From NCBI GenBank assembly GCA_008933995.1, contig WARS01000013.1, positions 18,665,806 to 18,729,805 on the forward strand: a stretch of 64,000 nt of DNA. The letters run 5' to 3'. Origin of the DNA: Datnioides undecimradiatus (lineage: Eukaryota > Chordata > Actinopteri > Lobotiformes > Datnioididae). This document shows, in pieces, positions 1-13,189 of this stretch. The notes under the pieces were generated by a model that saw nothing but the letters and a program-made list of their open reading frames with translations, was not told the DNA's origin and ran no database searches. Both the position numbers and the translations under genes were made by a program. Each line of letters opens with the position of its first letter. Within the stretch, counting starts at the first letter, position 1.

Positions 1-151
1 TATTCACAAGAGGTTGGGACTCCTTGTTCTCCCTGATTTTGACGACTCTTTCTTAAATTATATTTGTGCTACACAATATGGTTTGAGGTTGTCTATGAAT
101 GTATTAGGCTGGACAAATCAAAATTGAAGGAATCAAAATAAACGGACGTCC

Positions 152-470
152 TGTCACAGTTTTGAGTTTCTGTTTGGTTATATTTTTGTTTTATTTTGTA
201 CAGTTCTTTTCTAATGCGTCTTTATTTACTTATCATACCACCCATATTCTTAATGTTTCCTTGTTTTCCTTTGCGTGTTTTGGATTTTATGGTTTCCTTG
301 GACTTTGCTGGGATCTCTGGACTTTGATTCTACTTTTACTGATTCGCTTGCTTCTGTTTAGACTGCTTTCTTGTTTTCAACCCTTGCCTGCTTCACCACC
401 CCATCAGCCTTTTGTGAGACTTATGTTTTATGTTCATAATTAAACGTGTTGAACTGTCAGCGCAATGTTT
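152..470 (+). mobile_element. LTR-like remnant
   Basis: This T-rich stretch begins TGTCACAG, a start typical of teleost LTR retrotransposons. It continues with alternating TTTG/CCTG-rich text (CTTGCCTGCTTCACC near 384) and an AATTAAA-like signal at about 440. It resembles in style, not by alignment, the element at 29156-29553. No gag or pol is attached and no target-site duplication was identified. The 93-codon ORF inside it is Phe/Leu-rich because of the base composition and is not a gene. It could instead be the 5' part of the LINE that follows. Confidence 0.3.
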
Positions 471-529
471 TGGGGGGGGGTTTTGTATTGGGTCAAACCC
501 CTTGTGTTTTCCTGTTCCCTGTGAGGCAT

Positions 530-2220
530 GTTTTTGAAAAATCCAAATGAAACTTCATATTTGCACATTTTTAGAGGTCCATTTTCATCTTTTCAAGGCA
601 TGCTTCGAATGTGGTCTAATCTCATCAGATTGGTACAGTTCATTATTAAACCTCATTCAAAGTCATTGAAGAATGTCTGCAGAATACTCCTTAATTATAG
701 GAGCTCAACCTTGTCGGTAAAGCTTACAAGCTGTAATGTAATATAGTGAACAGGCTCACACAGTATTTGGAAATTTGATAGTGTCTTGTTGATGAGCAGA
801 AAGGCTTTAGACAGAGAAACAGGTATCAAACATATACATTCAGTGTATTATGAATATTAGAACTGACAAAGGCAAATCCACTTGCACGTGTTTTGTTGAC
901 TTTCAAAAGGCATTTGATTTGATTAATAGAGGGGTTTCTTTTGATATGTTTGCTTACTGCTTCATTACACCTCATGTGTAAATCAATGTGATACCACTTC
1001 TCACACTGTTTGCATTATTCGTGAATGACATAGCCCCCCATATATCGAGGAAACTAATTTATGCATAGGTGATATTAAATTGGATATTTTGTTATACGTG
1101 GAAGATATATTTTCATGTTTTATGTTAAACGTGGTAGGTTTGTGGTCACGAGTGGAGATTTATAACAAATCAAAGCAAAACAGAGATCGGCCATTTCAGA
1201 GAAAATGGTATGGCAGTACATAAAGGACTGATTTTGGCTGAGTCACATTAGAATATGCTAGTGAATATCTGAGATCAGTCAAATGAAATAACACAATCAT
1301 TTTGGCTACGTATTAACTTTATGACGCATGTGTATCCAACATGCAGAACTGTGCTTCGAGGATATGGGGCTTTAAAGAATCCAAAGTATAGACGATATTC
1401 AGAAGAGAGGGACGTTTTCTGCAGGTTCATAGATTTGCACCCATTCCAACAATCTAAGGAGACATGGGTCGGATTCCAGGATCAATGTTTTTATATGGAA
1501 TAAATCAGACATTTAGGCAAAAGCATTTTACTGAAGTTTCTGCAGAAATCATTTCTGTTGTAAGCTCAATATTATCAAATTATTTATTTTTTAATAATTA
1601 ATTCGTTGAAATTTCAAGAAAATGCAAAGTAAAACGATAACAAATGCAGGAAAGTCCAAATCAAGAACATATGTGCAGATTAAGCAAACATTTGGCAGTG
1701 AATCCCTGAATCATTTTTTGTTGTACTTGAAAGCTGGTATTCTTCCTCTGCCCACTGAAGTTGAATTCAAAAAAAATTCAGGAGGAGGACAGATTGTGTG
1801 AGCCATGTGATTTAGGTGCAGAAGAAAGTAAGCCTCATTTTCTTTTGTACTGTACAAATTATGATGATTTAAGGGAGCTAATGTGCCATGAAATGGCTCG
1901 AAGAAACCCTGAAATATTCTGCTGTACACATGAGCAAAAATTGGACTGGCTGTTTAATTTTGATGTGTTTAAGTTTGCCAAAAAGTCAGAACAAGATAGA
2001 CTGTTTGCTTAGTATTTATTCAAATGTTTTGCAGTGCTACGTAGTAAATGTCCCTTTCAGTGATTTATGAGTCCTGATGTACTGGTGGTCTGAAGATTGT
2101 GAAAGATGCTTTGGCTTTTTCTAGACTTTCTTTCACTGCAATCAGGTCCCGGCTTGCATGGATTTCTAATGTCGCATAAATACGTGTAGCCCGGGAATAC
2201 TGTTATGCATTACACTATAT
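530..2220 (+). mobile_element. Decayed LINE (non-LTR retrotransposon), RT to C-terminal region
   Basis: Fragments of a LINE ORF2 can be read in order but in different frames. An NYR-type block lies near 690-705. LVDEQKGFRQR is encoded at 785-817. The RT palm motif TCFVDFQKAFDLINR is encoded at 886-930. A PLL-LFALFVNDIA block lies at about 990-1032. A catalytic-loop relic, YVED at 1095-1106, stands where YADD is expected. A CASRIWGFKESK / VHRFAPIP / GDMG block covers about 1345-1470. The C-terminal cysteine/histidine segment RLCEPCDLGAE...HFLLYC covers about 1788-1855. Stops (for example after SVL near 851) and frameshifts separate the parts, so it cannot be active. The endonuclease domain was not seen. 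The 3' UTR probably runs to about 2220. The clade was not assigned; the motifs fit the jockey/RTE/L2-like fish LINEs. Confidence 0.75.
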
Positions 2221-2275
2221 TAAAAGTTTTATTAATTTATTCATTCACGTATGCAAGTGCATGAGCCTGGCCAAC

Positions 2276-2322
2276 TTCATCAGTCCATAATATGTCAGAT
2301 GTGCTGCACGTGGACTGATGAA
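2276..2322. repeat. Perfect 12-bp inverted repeat with 23-nt loop
   Basis: TTCATCAGTCCA at 2276-2287 is followed by its exact reverse complement TGGACTGATGAA at 2311-2322. Flanks add only scattered pairing. It lies just beyond the LINE relic and could be a hairpin, a residual terminal repeat or chance. Confidence 0.8.
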
Positions 2323-2904
2323 ATGTTTTTGCCTCTGTGTGACAGGGCTACACTGACGCCTCCCCTGCACTGTTATCAGTCCAACTTTCATTCCATCATC
2401 TGTCAGCAGAGAGCCTATATTGCCTTAATCATCCCATCCCAGCGTCGACTGCACACTTTTAATTACCAATCTGAGGATTGCCATTTGTGCTGTCTGTGAA
2501 GCAGTTCTCTTCAAAGATGTAATTACTGAGACAACGAATTGCTTCAACATCATTAAGATGCATAGATGTTGCAGAAACAACTAAGCTTGTTAGCTATATC
2601 ACCAGACTCCATTTGGTAACGATGAAGAAAAAATGGACTTTGAAAGGTTTTTTTAGACTGGATGGATACAAGCTTGTCAAACAGGAACAAACAAATCTGA
2701 CCAAATATTTAAATACATAAATTAGTATATATAATTTATGTTCTGCCTTACTTCTCTAGCTATCTTTTATTCTGCGACTCAGCTCTGATCTATTCTTGAT
2801 TTTTTTTTTTCCTCTGGTAAACACATTTATTTTCATTGCAGGCTTTGTCTCAGGCAATCAATGCGTATACAGTGTAGACATCTGGACACTGTCAGCGCTG
2901 AAGA

Positions 2905-2923
2905 TGTGTGTGTGTGTGTGTGT
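2905..2923. repeat. (GT)n microsatellite
   Basis: Uninterrupted alternating T/G dinucleotide run, about nine units. Confidence 0.95.
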
Positions 2924-5900
2924 TGCTTCATTGTATGCATGCGCATGTTTGGATGGGAGACCAGGAAAATGACTGTGTAGCATCACTGATTATTACCACT
3001 ATCGTACTTACGCTCATAGAAACAATTATTGGAGAGTTTCTTTTTTTTTTTTTTTGAAAAATTGATTTGCACTGCTCTCTCCATGTTTTACTTCACCATC
3101 TAACCCTTTGTTTGTTGTAAATTTCTGATATTCAGCTGTATTTGTTTGATCTATGTAGTTTTGAAAGTTTTGTGTGACGGTCTATTGTCAAATTGAGGAA
3201 GAAATGCATTGTATAGTATAGTGTAGCACTGCTTTATTCCCCTTTCAGTTTTCACATCTTGTGGGGTTGTAGGGCTGTAGCACTACAAGGCTTATTATGA
3301 GGAGTATAATAAATAAAAAATAAAATAAAATGTAAAAGTGTGACTGTGCCCTTAAAGTAACCTTTAAAAATAGCGCTGGAAATACTGAACTTTGCACATT
3401 TAACACATAAGCAAAGAAACAGGACATTTGCGTGTAGAGACCTCTTTTGAAGGTAACCTTATTCCCTGGTCCCCACTGAAATGTTGCACCAACCATATGG
3501 TGAACATAAACAAGTGAAATATCTTCCTAAATCATTTGGGAGCGTGTAGCTCTTATGAGCTGTGTTCATTAGCCCCAAATGAACTTTGAAGGTGAGAGGG
3601 AACAGTGAGGAAGACATGGCCGGTGTATACAGGGTGTGATATGTGTGTTACACAGTGGTGCAACCGTGATTATCATGGAATTGAATAATTGTTTTTCTAA
3701 TTATAGATGTTGTGAAACCACAGTTAAGACCACAGTCTGTTCCCCACTCCTTGGAGAAAATGGAGTAATTGAGTGTAGCGCACAACAGATTAATGACATG
3801 GTGTCTGCAACTTGGCAACTAGTACTTATTATTATTGGCAAAGGAGGGATGCTACATATTGTGCCTAAACACTGATATGATTTGATGAAACGATCCCAGT
3901 TTTCCCACTTCACTGCTAAGTCTCTTAAGAAAAATGGACTCGTTTGTACCAGTTCCTCCTCTGATCCTGTAGGCGAATCATCCTCCATAGAAAATTACCT
4001 TGAAAGCAGAGGATGTCCCAAAGGTGTGACCCCAATTAACGTTGTCATAGTCTGTGTCTGAATGGTGCTCGACCTTTGGTGACCGCAAACACTACCAAAA
4101 TCTGTTGTCTGTCCTGTCCTTCCTTTCTTCGGGGGACTGTCTAGCTTTTTCCTGCTACAGTCTTTCTGTCAGCACTTCATCCATCAGCAGCTGTTCGATG
4201 GCATTGATATTTCAAGGACTCAGTCGGTCCATCCAGGTGAGCAGCAGTGGCATGTTTGGATATTTTCTGCTAACTAACTGCTTAAATCAGTGCTCTTTGT
4301 AGTTAGATGTTGGGTGCCATTGATTAGCCTTCAAACCTGCTCAAAAATATTCCTTTGTGAGAGAATGAACTGCTGCCTTTGCACTGCCAACGGCTTCACA
4401 AAGCCTTACTTTGCATTTACCTTTGAGCCAGTACTGTATCTTACAAATCTTTTGAATGCAGATTGATACGGGCTGTTTTGTAAATGTAAGAGCACTCCAA
4501 TCACATCTGTGAAAGCCCCAGGCATGATGACTGTTTCTTTTTGGTTGGCCTGCCTCTGCTTCCCTTTTTTTTAGGCTCTCCCAGATTGTCTGACCCCTCC
4601 CACCTCAAGTAGGGATTTGATGCCACCTGCTTGGATCCTTGATAAACTGGGTGATTTCAAGATGGGCCTTTGCCTCCTGCCCCCTCCCAGAGCCTGCTTT
4701 TTTTGGGTAGGGGGGTGGGGCATGGCTTGTGCTTCAGTTAGCCTTAGTTCAGGTTGCTGTTTTACGTCTTTTGACATTTACTTTTGGTAATAGATTGGAT
4801 GAAAATATACATCCAAGACAAAATTGACAGAAGGGTCTGACAGAAACGGCACAATTACGCATCAGCCTGCTAATTCAGTTCCATTGATTTATCAATGCAC
4901 AGCACAGCAAGGCTACTGATATTTCTGAGCATTAGTTGAGGCCATAGATTCTGACTTGCGCAAACCTCAGTCAGATAAAGTATCATCAAGTCAGGCAGAC
5001 TAGACTTACATATTCAGCTAAACAACACCGCCCCTGTACCCTCTCTGCTACTGGGGGATGGAGAGGGAGGATAGCAGGTTAACAAGGAGGATGCATTTTG
5101 GTCATTTTGCTAACAAGGGGGATGGCATCTCCCTTTCAAATCGCCTACTGCTCTCCTCCAAGAGGCTCGTTTCCCAGTCTTGGCTCGAAGCTATAGTTTT
5201 AACAAAGCTGGCACATGACTCACATCTGTGACAGGCATGTGAAAATCTCTGTATGGATAACTGGAAAGTCAGAGAGTCTCAGTCTCAGCACAGAAATATG
5301 CACAGAATCTGTGTGTGCATGTAAGTGTGCTGCATGCAAATACCAATACACTTGCATGCATACCTATAGTGAGGACTGTTGCTAGATTCCAGCATATAAG
5401 ATTCATGAGTTTCTTTGTGGTTGATTGAAGATGGAAATGCAGCAAAGCCTCCACGAGTCTTTGATTGACAGATGTTCCTCTGAGGCATCTGTCTCCCGAG
5501 AGCAACTGCTCAGTGGTCAGGAGAGCCCGGTAGCTCGACTTGATGATGATAGATGATGCCAGTGGGACAAGCCTACCTCATGGATCAAACATAAAGAAAT
5601 GTGACACTGAAAAATAGCTTGACTGAAAAGTTTCATTTGATCGAACGGTCCTGGATTAGTCTCATCATCTCTCTCGTGGGGAAAGGCACGAGAGTTGCTA
5701 CATGACTGAGCTTCCCGACTTCACTCGAAATAGCAAAGTGGAGATGTGGCATGCAAAATGCTGAACATAAGTGATCATGTCTTATTAACCTGATATGAGG
5801 AGAGCACCCACAAAATGTTGTATAAATGTACATGCATTCACTTTTTCCATTAAAATGTCATGTGTTCAGGATCCTCTCTTGTTCAAATTCGCCACTGATC

Positions 5901-8900
5901 TGGAGATAAATATACTCTAGGTATTTGTAATACTACCACAATTGAAGCAAACTCGCTGGGTTACAGTTAAAAGTAGCTCAGACTTGACTGTGTTCCTCCA
6001 GGCTATAGGGGAGCAGCCATCTGCGAGGGTAGTAAATGCTATTGAGGCATCACTGAGCAAATACATCCAAGCCTGGGCTATTTTATACAAGGAAATGCAG
6101 TCCATGCTTCACTGACAATCCAACAATATACATGGTGGATCTGTGCAAAGCACAAAAAATAACAATGAACTGTGCTCTGTCCATGCTGTTCTGGGTGTTT
6201 GCACAAAAATTGAAGTCAAACGTAGCTCTGGAACCATCCGATCTATGGCATTTTTATTTGTATTTGTTTTCCAAACGATGGCTTGAAAACATTTTTTTTA
6301 CAAACATACGTAGTCATGCAAAGAATTGCGTTTGTTCATATGTGATCATTGATTGTCAGCTGGGAGGGTTTATGAATCAATACATGTTGCCTTCTCTGTA
6401 TTCCCCCTGAGCCTGACTCCTCTACAGCTGAAGAGGCCCTTTCAAAAATTACACAGCTCTTTTACTAGACCCTCTTGGTGCAGTCTGCATAAAGAAAGCA
6501 GTAAATCGTGTACACCTGATGCATGTAAATAGCATGTGAGCTGTATTGATATAAAACTCAGAAGACGATTGGTGGACAGTGGAGGATCATCAGCTCCAGG
6601 CTACAAAATCTTTCCCATGTGCCTTATCCTCACTCTCTCCCTACAGCTGACGTCCACTCTGCATCATCTTCTTTCATTGTGCACCATTCAACGCGTCGAC
6701 AGCACACAGAGCACACATTCGTGCATTGCATCGTGCCCAACATTGCTGATTTCCACATATTCTGTTTGTGTTAACATTGGTTTTAAGAAGCTACATCTGC
6801 ATTTTTAGACTTCCAGACGTGAGGTAATGCATCTCCCTTCATTCCTAAGTTTACGCTGACCTTATCTTGTTCAGGCTGCACTAGACAGATGTTCTCTATG
6901 TGAAAACACAATCAAAATCACAAATTGAAGCTGTAACATTAAGACGCATTTCTTCCTTGCTAATTGAAACCTTGCAGATAAATCACATTTTCATTTAATT
7001 TAAGTCTTGTACATGGGTACTGAGAGGAACGTTCTCACCACAGAGTGATAGATAAAAGTGTTTATTCACATTATCATCTAAGATGTAGACAAAGAGGAAG
7101 TTTATCTCTGTGGAGGATGAAGTTTACTGATGAGTTTCTGGAACAGTAGAAACTATAACACATTAAAAAATCCAACTAGTTGTTTCCAATAGTCAACGGG
7201 TGTGCCACACATTTAATGCCCTAATCTATGAAGAGATTAAAAAAATATTTATTTTGCCATTAATTTACCATTGTAATTGTTAATTGTGCTGCAACTGCTG
7301 CCACTTTACTGTGAAGGTTTAGGTTATACTGCAATTTGCTAAAAGTGCTGCTCTTCAGTAGACACTCAAAAGCTAAAACCAGGTCTGGCAGTTGAGCCCA
7401 GAAGCGATTAATACATGGCTTGTCGGCACAAGAACACTCAAGCTGCAGTGGGATCTGCCAATATTGCATCTGTCTTGTCCGTTTCCTGAAACTTGCTTAT
7501 GTAGCAATGTCGCCTAACTTGTTAAACAGCTCAAAAGCTGTGTTTATGTCATTAACAGACACACCGGAAGAATCCCCAGATAGCAGATTACAAGTTCTGA
7601 AGGTACAGTATGTGGAAAAGTAAGGAAGTGACTCAATGACTTTTGTCTTCTCAGCCATCATTCTAATATCTTTTGCATCTGATCTTGTTGAAGTGAGCGA
7701 GGCTCTGTCAGTCAGTCAGATGATCAGACCACCAATTATAACGACTGCCGGCTGTAATATCATGGAACTTGCCAGACGATTGCCTGACTTTCCCTCAACA
7801 GCATCAGCGGGTCAGAGTTTTCACTCCCAGTTGAAAAATCTCAACATCTACTGCACATTTACACATTTTTTAAATATAGACGTGGTTCGCGGACTGTAAA
7901 ACTCCACTAATCTGTGCATGTTGCTGTTTTCTTTTGACATTATTACACTTTCTTTTCCACCCCCTTGATTGTCTTCACCTGCGTCTCATCACCCACCTGG
8001 CCCTGACTTTGCCCTTGGCAGAACTTTTTGAACTTTTTGAACCCTGAAATTCTCAAATTTTTGTTTTTCTGCACCACCATTTGTGGTTTAGGATGAAATG
8101 TCTCAGCAGCTACAGAACTAATGCCATTGCACTTGGTCTGAACATTGACTGAGGCACATTGTGGCTCCTCAGCCTTGGGCTCTACTTTGTGTTAAGTGGT
8201 AACTGCCAAATGTCTGCATACTAACAATTTAAATTAAAAATAATACACGATGTACATGATGATAACACATGATGTTTAATTGTCTTAAAGCTAATGTGGT
8301 ACTTTCTTATTCCTTCTGTTTTCTTATATTCCCCTAACCTCTGCAGCACATGTAGAGAATGAACATGTACAGATTCTTCAGCTTTATGAATCTACTTTAT
8401 AAACATACAGAGGCAAGAGCAAAAACAAGACAGAAACTATATGGTACATTGGCTGCTGGGGACAAATAAACACAAGCAGTCCAGAACTCAAACTTATTTG
8501 AATGATTTCCAAAAAAATATAATCACTTCATATTCTTCTTTAGAGCCTCTTATCCAACTCTGCAGCAGCATAACTCTTAAGGGTTATACAGGAAATACAG
8601 AGATCCTCCATCCAACTGGTCGTCATCCGGGGCATGGTGTAATGTATTGCAGGGAAGAGTCTTTTGACAGAGAGGAGGTAAGAGCAAACCAACGCTGGTT
8701 GCATAGGAAAAAACAAGGTACAACTGGGAATCGTGGAGTTGAAAACTTGGAAAAAACACAATGCAAATTAGTCTAACGAGATCCTCTGTGATGGCCACCT
8801 CTGTGCAGCGTGTCTTTACTTAAGTCTCACACACTCACACGGTTACTGTTCTTTCTCTTGCAGAAAGTGAAACTGCAAATTAATAGGAAACGCATGCAAC

Positions 8901-10053
8901 TGGCCTCATTATGTCATTAAATCCACACAGTTTGAGTGTTCTTCTGGCGTTCTCCAGGGCATCTATCTGTTTTATTGGGGCTTCTCTCTTTGCAGTCCCA
9001 CACAGGGAACCATCACTTTGGTTTGTGAGTATCACAGCCCTATTGTCAGACTCACAACCAGGGAGTCATCACGCCCTCACAGCCTCGCTGTCTGCTGCAT
9101 GAGAGGCGAATACTGGGCAGAGGAAGCAGGGGGTAATTTCTGCAATGTGGCTCTCAGAAGAAATCTACACTTCCAAAGCCACAGGATGTAGTGAGGCATT
9201 TTTATTCACCTTAACACCTCGTGGAGTGTTGTAGCTTGATGTTGCTGAGGCATGTGTTTCTTTACCCAGTGATTGCATTAAGTGCTGTTGTGAGCCATGT
9301 TTACCCTTTGCCTTTGAGGATGCCTTGTAGGTGGTGTCTGCATCTCTCATGGCAATATACGAGAGGTGGATGGAGGGGTGGTAGAGCGCCTGCCTGAATG
9401 AAAGAACAGGCCAGGGAGGTTTATAAATAAAATTGACAGCAGGCACCTTACCGAACCATGACTTGAATGTTTAAAAGGTGGCGGCGTTTTTGTGAGAGGC
9501 TCGGGAAATCTCTCGCTCAAAAGCGCAGCGAAGTACACCATCTCCTCACTAGGTATAAATATGAAATAGGCTGTTCCCTTTGGAGGGGCACTCTGTGGAA
9601 TTACGTGCTGTTGTTATAGCTCGTGTCAAAGGTGTGGTGGATGCGGATGGGGGAGGGGTTGTGTTTATTTGCGGGCGCAATTGTTGAGGATATGCTGATT
9701 TTTAGGATTAATGTCGTTAACTCAAACCAGAACTCCACTTCAGCAGAAATGCTCTTCGGGGAGATAGTGACGAGAGGGAAACTTGCTTGACTACTGAGAC
9801 TGAAAGGGGATGGAAATTGCATAGGAATCAAAGCGTAATGAAGCTTCAGCTCCGGAGAGCCACTTTTTCTCTCAACTCTTTCATTCAGTCAGCTTTCATT
9901 TTTGAGTGTTTCATGATGGGTAGCCTTATCTCAAACAAATAACGGTGATGTCAAAGGCTTTTGTTGTACAGTATGTAGGAGGGTCTCATATTACTTGCGT
10001 AAATCAATACTTATCAAATCCTGTTATCACCTTGAGACCCCATATGAAATGTT

Positions 10054-10068
10054 TGTGTGTGTGTGTGT
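10054..10068. repeat. (GT)n microsatellite, short
   Basis: About seven TG units flanked by GTT on both sides. Confidence 0.9.
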
Positions 10069-10540
10069 TTCATTAAATGCAGAGCGAATCTGCTGCTGGG
10101 GCACATTTCAGCACAGGCATTATATTTAGAAGACAGATCAGTCTGCTTCTTTTCATCAGCAACAACGCCTGAGGTCACGAGGTTAGTGTAAGCAGGGACC
10201 GTGTTAGGAGGAAACACAACCTCAGGTTTCTAACATTACGGTGAGAACTTACACTGTAATTTTAATTTGAACATGTTCTTTTTTTTCCCCCCCGCCTTGT
10301 TGTGTCATCTTTAAAACAGCGAATTCACCTCCCTCAGGGGTTTTCCTCTCATGAGACTCCTTAGAACTAAATTCTGAGATACATTCACGATTATGAAAAT
10401 TGCAAAGTAGGTATATTTTATAATAGATGCTATCATTAGGCATGTTTTTCTTATAAATCACCGCTACAGTGCAGTTCATTAATATTAGACAGTAGCTGAG
10501 GTAATGCTCCTTTTACATAAACACGCAATAGCTGCTTGTG

Positions 10541-10683
10541 TGGAGCACCGCGTTAGCTGAATGGTTATTGCACATGCCTCAACACTGTCGGTTCACTTCC
10601 AGCTGTGGGTCTTTGTTGCGTGTCATTGTCTGCTCGCTCTCTCCCTGCGTTTCCTATCTGCCCCTTTGCTATCAAAATAAGTC
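10541..10683 (+). mobile_element. tRNA-derived SINE
   Basis: A Pol III promoter-like head is visible. There is an A-box-like TTAGCTGAATGG at 10553-10564 and a B-box-like GGTTCACTTCC at 10590-10600 (consensus GGTTCGANTCC). The teleost SINE body follows with GTTGCGTGTCAT at 10615-10626, CT-rich CTCTCTCC text and ATCAAAATAA at the end. The copy at 52231-52373 has the same motifs at the same spacing (B box to GTTGCGTGTCAT is 25 nt in both). The head does not fold into a proper tRNA by eye, so this is not a tRNA gene. Confidence 0.7.
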
Positions 10684-13173
10684 AGAGCGAACCAAAGTCG
10701 CAACTATACAATGAGGTGAACTATGAAGCCTCTGTCAAGCCTCTGAAGTTTCATCACTGTAGGTGACAACTTCCACACTGACTTCACAATGTCGTTTGAT
10801 CTGTTATCTTTATAAAATATAAAAGTTATATGTTACAAAGTAAAAATACAAAATAATAAAACTTTATTTAAACTGGCACTAAATAGCACCTATGACTATG
10901 AAATAACTGGAATTTAAAACATAAAATAGCATAACACTGTAATTAACGTGTAAATGTATGAAGGTAAATACAGCTTGTTGTGTGACCACGCGCAGGTGCT
11001 GTGAGCCTGTCTGTGAGCATTTTGTGCATTGCCACCACGTTTTTCAAACTACAGCAGAGAGCAAACTTGTGTTAAACCCAACTTTCATGTTGCGGATCAT
11101 GACTGGGTAAGGACCCGGAGACCAAACAGAGGTCTTAGCAGAAAAGCCTGCAGTGTCAAAGAGGGAAGTCAGTCATGTGCATCAAATCAAGAGGGCCTGT
11201 TGGTTGTTTTCTCAGGCATTTGTGTGTTTTATCCGCTGGTGGCACGAGGGGAAAGTCAGAGCCATATCTGTAGTAATTTCATGACAATTAAACTGATGTT
11301 GAGAAATTTCAGTCTGGAGCAATATTAGCAACGTCACATTTTTCTATATATCTGTGACTCTTTATGGTGACATTTATATGTTTAATTATGAATTGGCCCA
11401 TAATATTAATTAACAACATCCAGATGCATCGCAAGATGCTACGCAATAGTTCAGTTTTCACAAAAAGAAAATGTTTGGCCTCAGTTCCTTAACGTCTTCG
11501 TCCCAGAAAGCAGAGCAGGAATGAGCTTTGGAAATTCGGTCAGTACCAAAATGTTAACATTTAAGTGAACCCCCCCCCCAGAGATACAGTTATAGTGCTG
11601 CTCATTCCCTGTCTGCTAAAGCCACAGCAGTATTACTCATAGAGGGACCTACATGCTGCTTCTGTTCCGAGGACACTAGAGGTCAAAGTAGTCCTCCTTT
11701 TAAAATGTTCTATCCTTCTTTTCCATTGTTACTGTCAAATGATTAGCACATAGTGTCTCAGCCTACTTATTACACTGCCAGCCAAAGGGATACGCTCCAA
11801 TAATTCCTCAGTAGGAAATGGGTGAATCTCGCACATTCCAACCACCTCTGCGTTTCTTCTTTCGGTGCCTTTCTGTGTTCAAAAAAAGGACACGCTAATT
11901 TGGAAATATGAGCTGAGTGCATCCACTTTGGGATTTTGCTTCAAGGCAATTCAAAGCCTAAAAATGGATCTGCAACCTTGGGTCATTTATTTGATTGACA
12001 CAATACAGCGACATACACAGTGTACTCTTTCAAGAAAAATGAAATTTCATCCGTGTTTGCAAGTTTCAGAATATAGTTTTAGGGGACATAAGCGGCGGAA
12101 GAAAGCACTTGTGTTAAACAGAGTCAATAACTTGCACAACCGCTACAGCACCTTGGGGTAATATCACACCACCTGCAAAAAAACATAAGTGGATATTTAT
12201 TGAATACCTGTCAGTAGCTCCTATTTCTATTGAAAGTATAATGGAAAGAGCATTAAAAAAAAATCTAAATTGCCTAAAGATAAATATCCGTCTGAAAGCT
12301 GAGTGCCTGTTACTAATCAGGAGTGTTTACTGAACGCAAAAGTGACAAACTCTTCTTGAATAGATTCAGCCTCAGTGAAAGAAAAATTATAAAAATCTGA
12401 ATGTCATCCATACAACGGCATTATCACCATGGAAACCTGATCTCCCGTGGGAGCTGATTAGGTGAGAGTTGAGAGAAGAGTTTCTCACCTGGTTCCCAGT
12501 TGGGGGAACACATACTCTGGCCATAATGAATAGAGCTGGACAGGATATTTGAATGTCATCTCTTCCTCAGGAGACACTTCCAATTTGGCACTGTGTAATA
12601 ATAATGTCAGGGAAGAGCTATGAACTCGGGGTGTGTTATCACAAGAAGGGCAGCGCAGGGTTTTTATACATCTCTGGGGCAAAAAGAAAAGAATGAGTGA
12701 GAAGACTAAGTACTTTTTTTACTGCTAAGAAAGTCATGTCATATACGGCGTCATATAATTTCAGGAAGTAGTCACCACTCTCTAACTTTACCTCCTTTGT
12801 TGAGCTTAAAATGAACACATGAACCCCCGATTTTAGATAAACTAGAACCCCAGAATAGAAGGCAGTTTATGAGCCACCGTGGCATCTTATTTGGCTCTGC
12901 TCCCCTGACAGGCAGGGGCTCAGTGGCGGTGAGTGCAGTCTATTGTCAAAGATATCATTATGAATCCTTTTTTGAGCCCTGACAAGTCCTCCATTATAGA
13001 TTTCAGCCCCCTGCTGCTGGGAAGAATGTGGCCCTGTCACCTGAGGCCAATCTCCCAGCTGGTCTACTTTTTAGTCCATGTCACAGTGCAGCATTGACCT
13101 GTTAATGGCTTTTCTACCCGTATACAGAATGTGGGAAGACCCGTTAAAAATATGACAACTTGATGGCCTGAAC

Positions 13174-13189
13174 TTTTTTTTTTTTTTTT
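13174..13189. repeat. Poly(T) run, 16 nt
   Basis: Uninterrupted T tract directly followed by CAGGCAG. It looks like an acceptor-type pyrimidine tract, but no exon is supported downstream. Confidence 0.9.

Larger units (their letters stand above)
2221..10540. other. Gene-poor stretch, no gene recognised
   Basis: No ORF here resembles a known protein and none has convincing splice-flanked exon structure. All ORFs are under 112 codons and open by chance in AT-rich DNA. Contents noted are a (GT)n run at 2905-2923, T15 at 3041-3055, a 12-bp inverted repeat at 2276-2322 and a short tandem GAACTTTTT duplication near 8024-8043. The text around 7960-8030 (CTTCACCTGCGTCTCATCACC) is reminiscent of fish LTR sequence but too short to call. 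Confidence 0.6.

Noticed and set aside
7950-8050. LTR-like text (CTTCACCTGCGTCTCATCACC)
   Set aside because: Too short and without ends to support an element call.
8441-8776. 111-codon + strand ORF
   Set aside because: No domain, Kozak or splice signals; overlaps two opposite-strand ORFs of similar length.
10551-10625. Possible tRNA gene from A and B boxes
   Set aside because: No cloverleaf stems form by eye and the downstream body is SINE-like.
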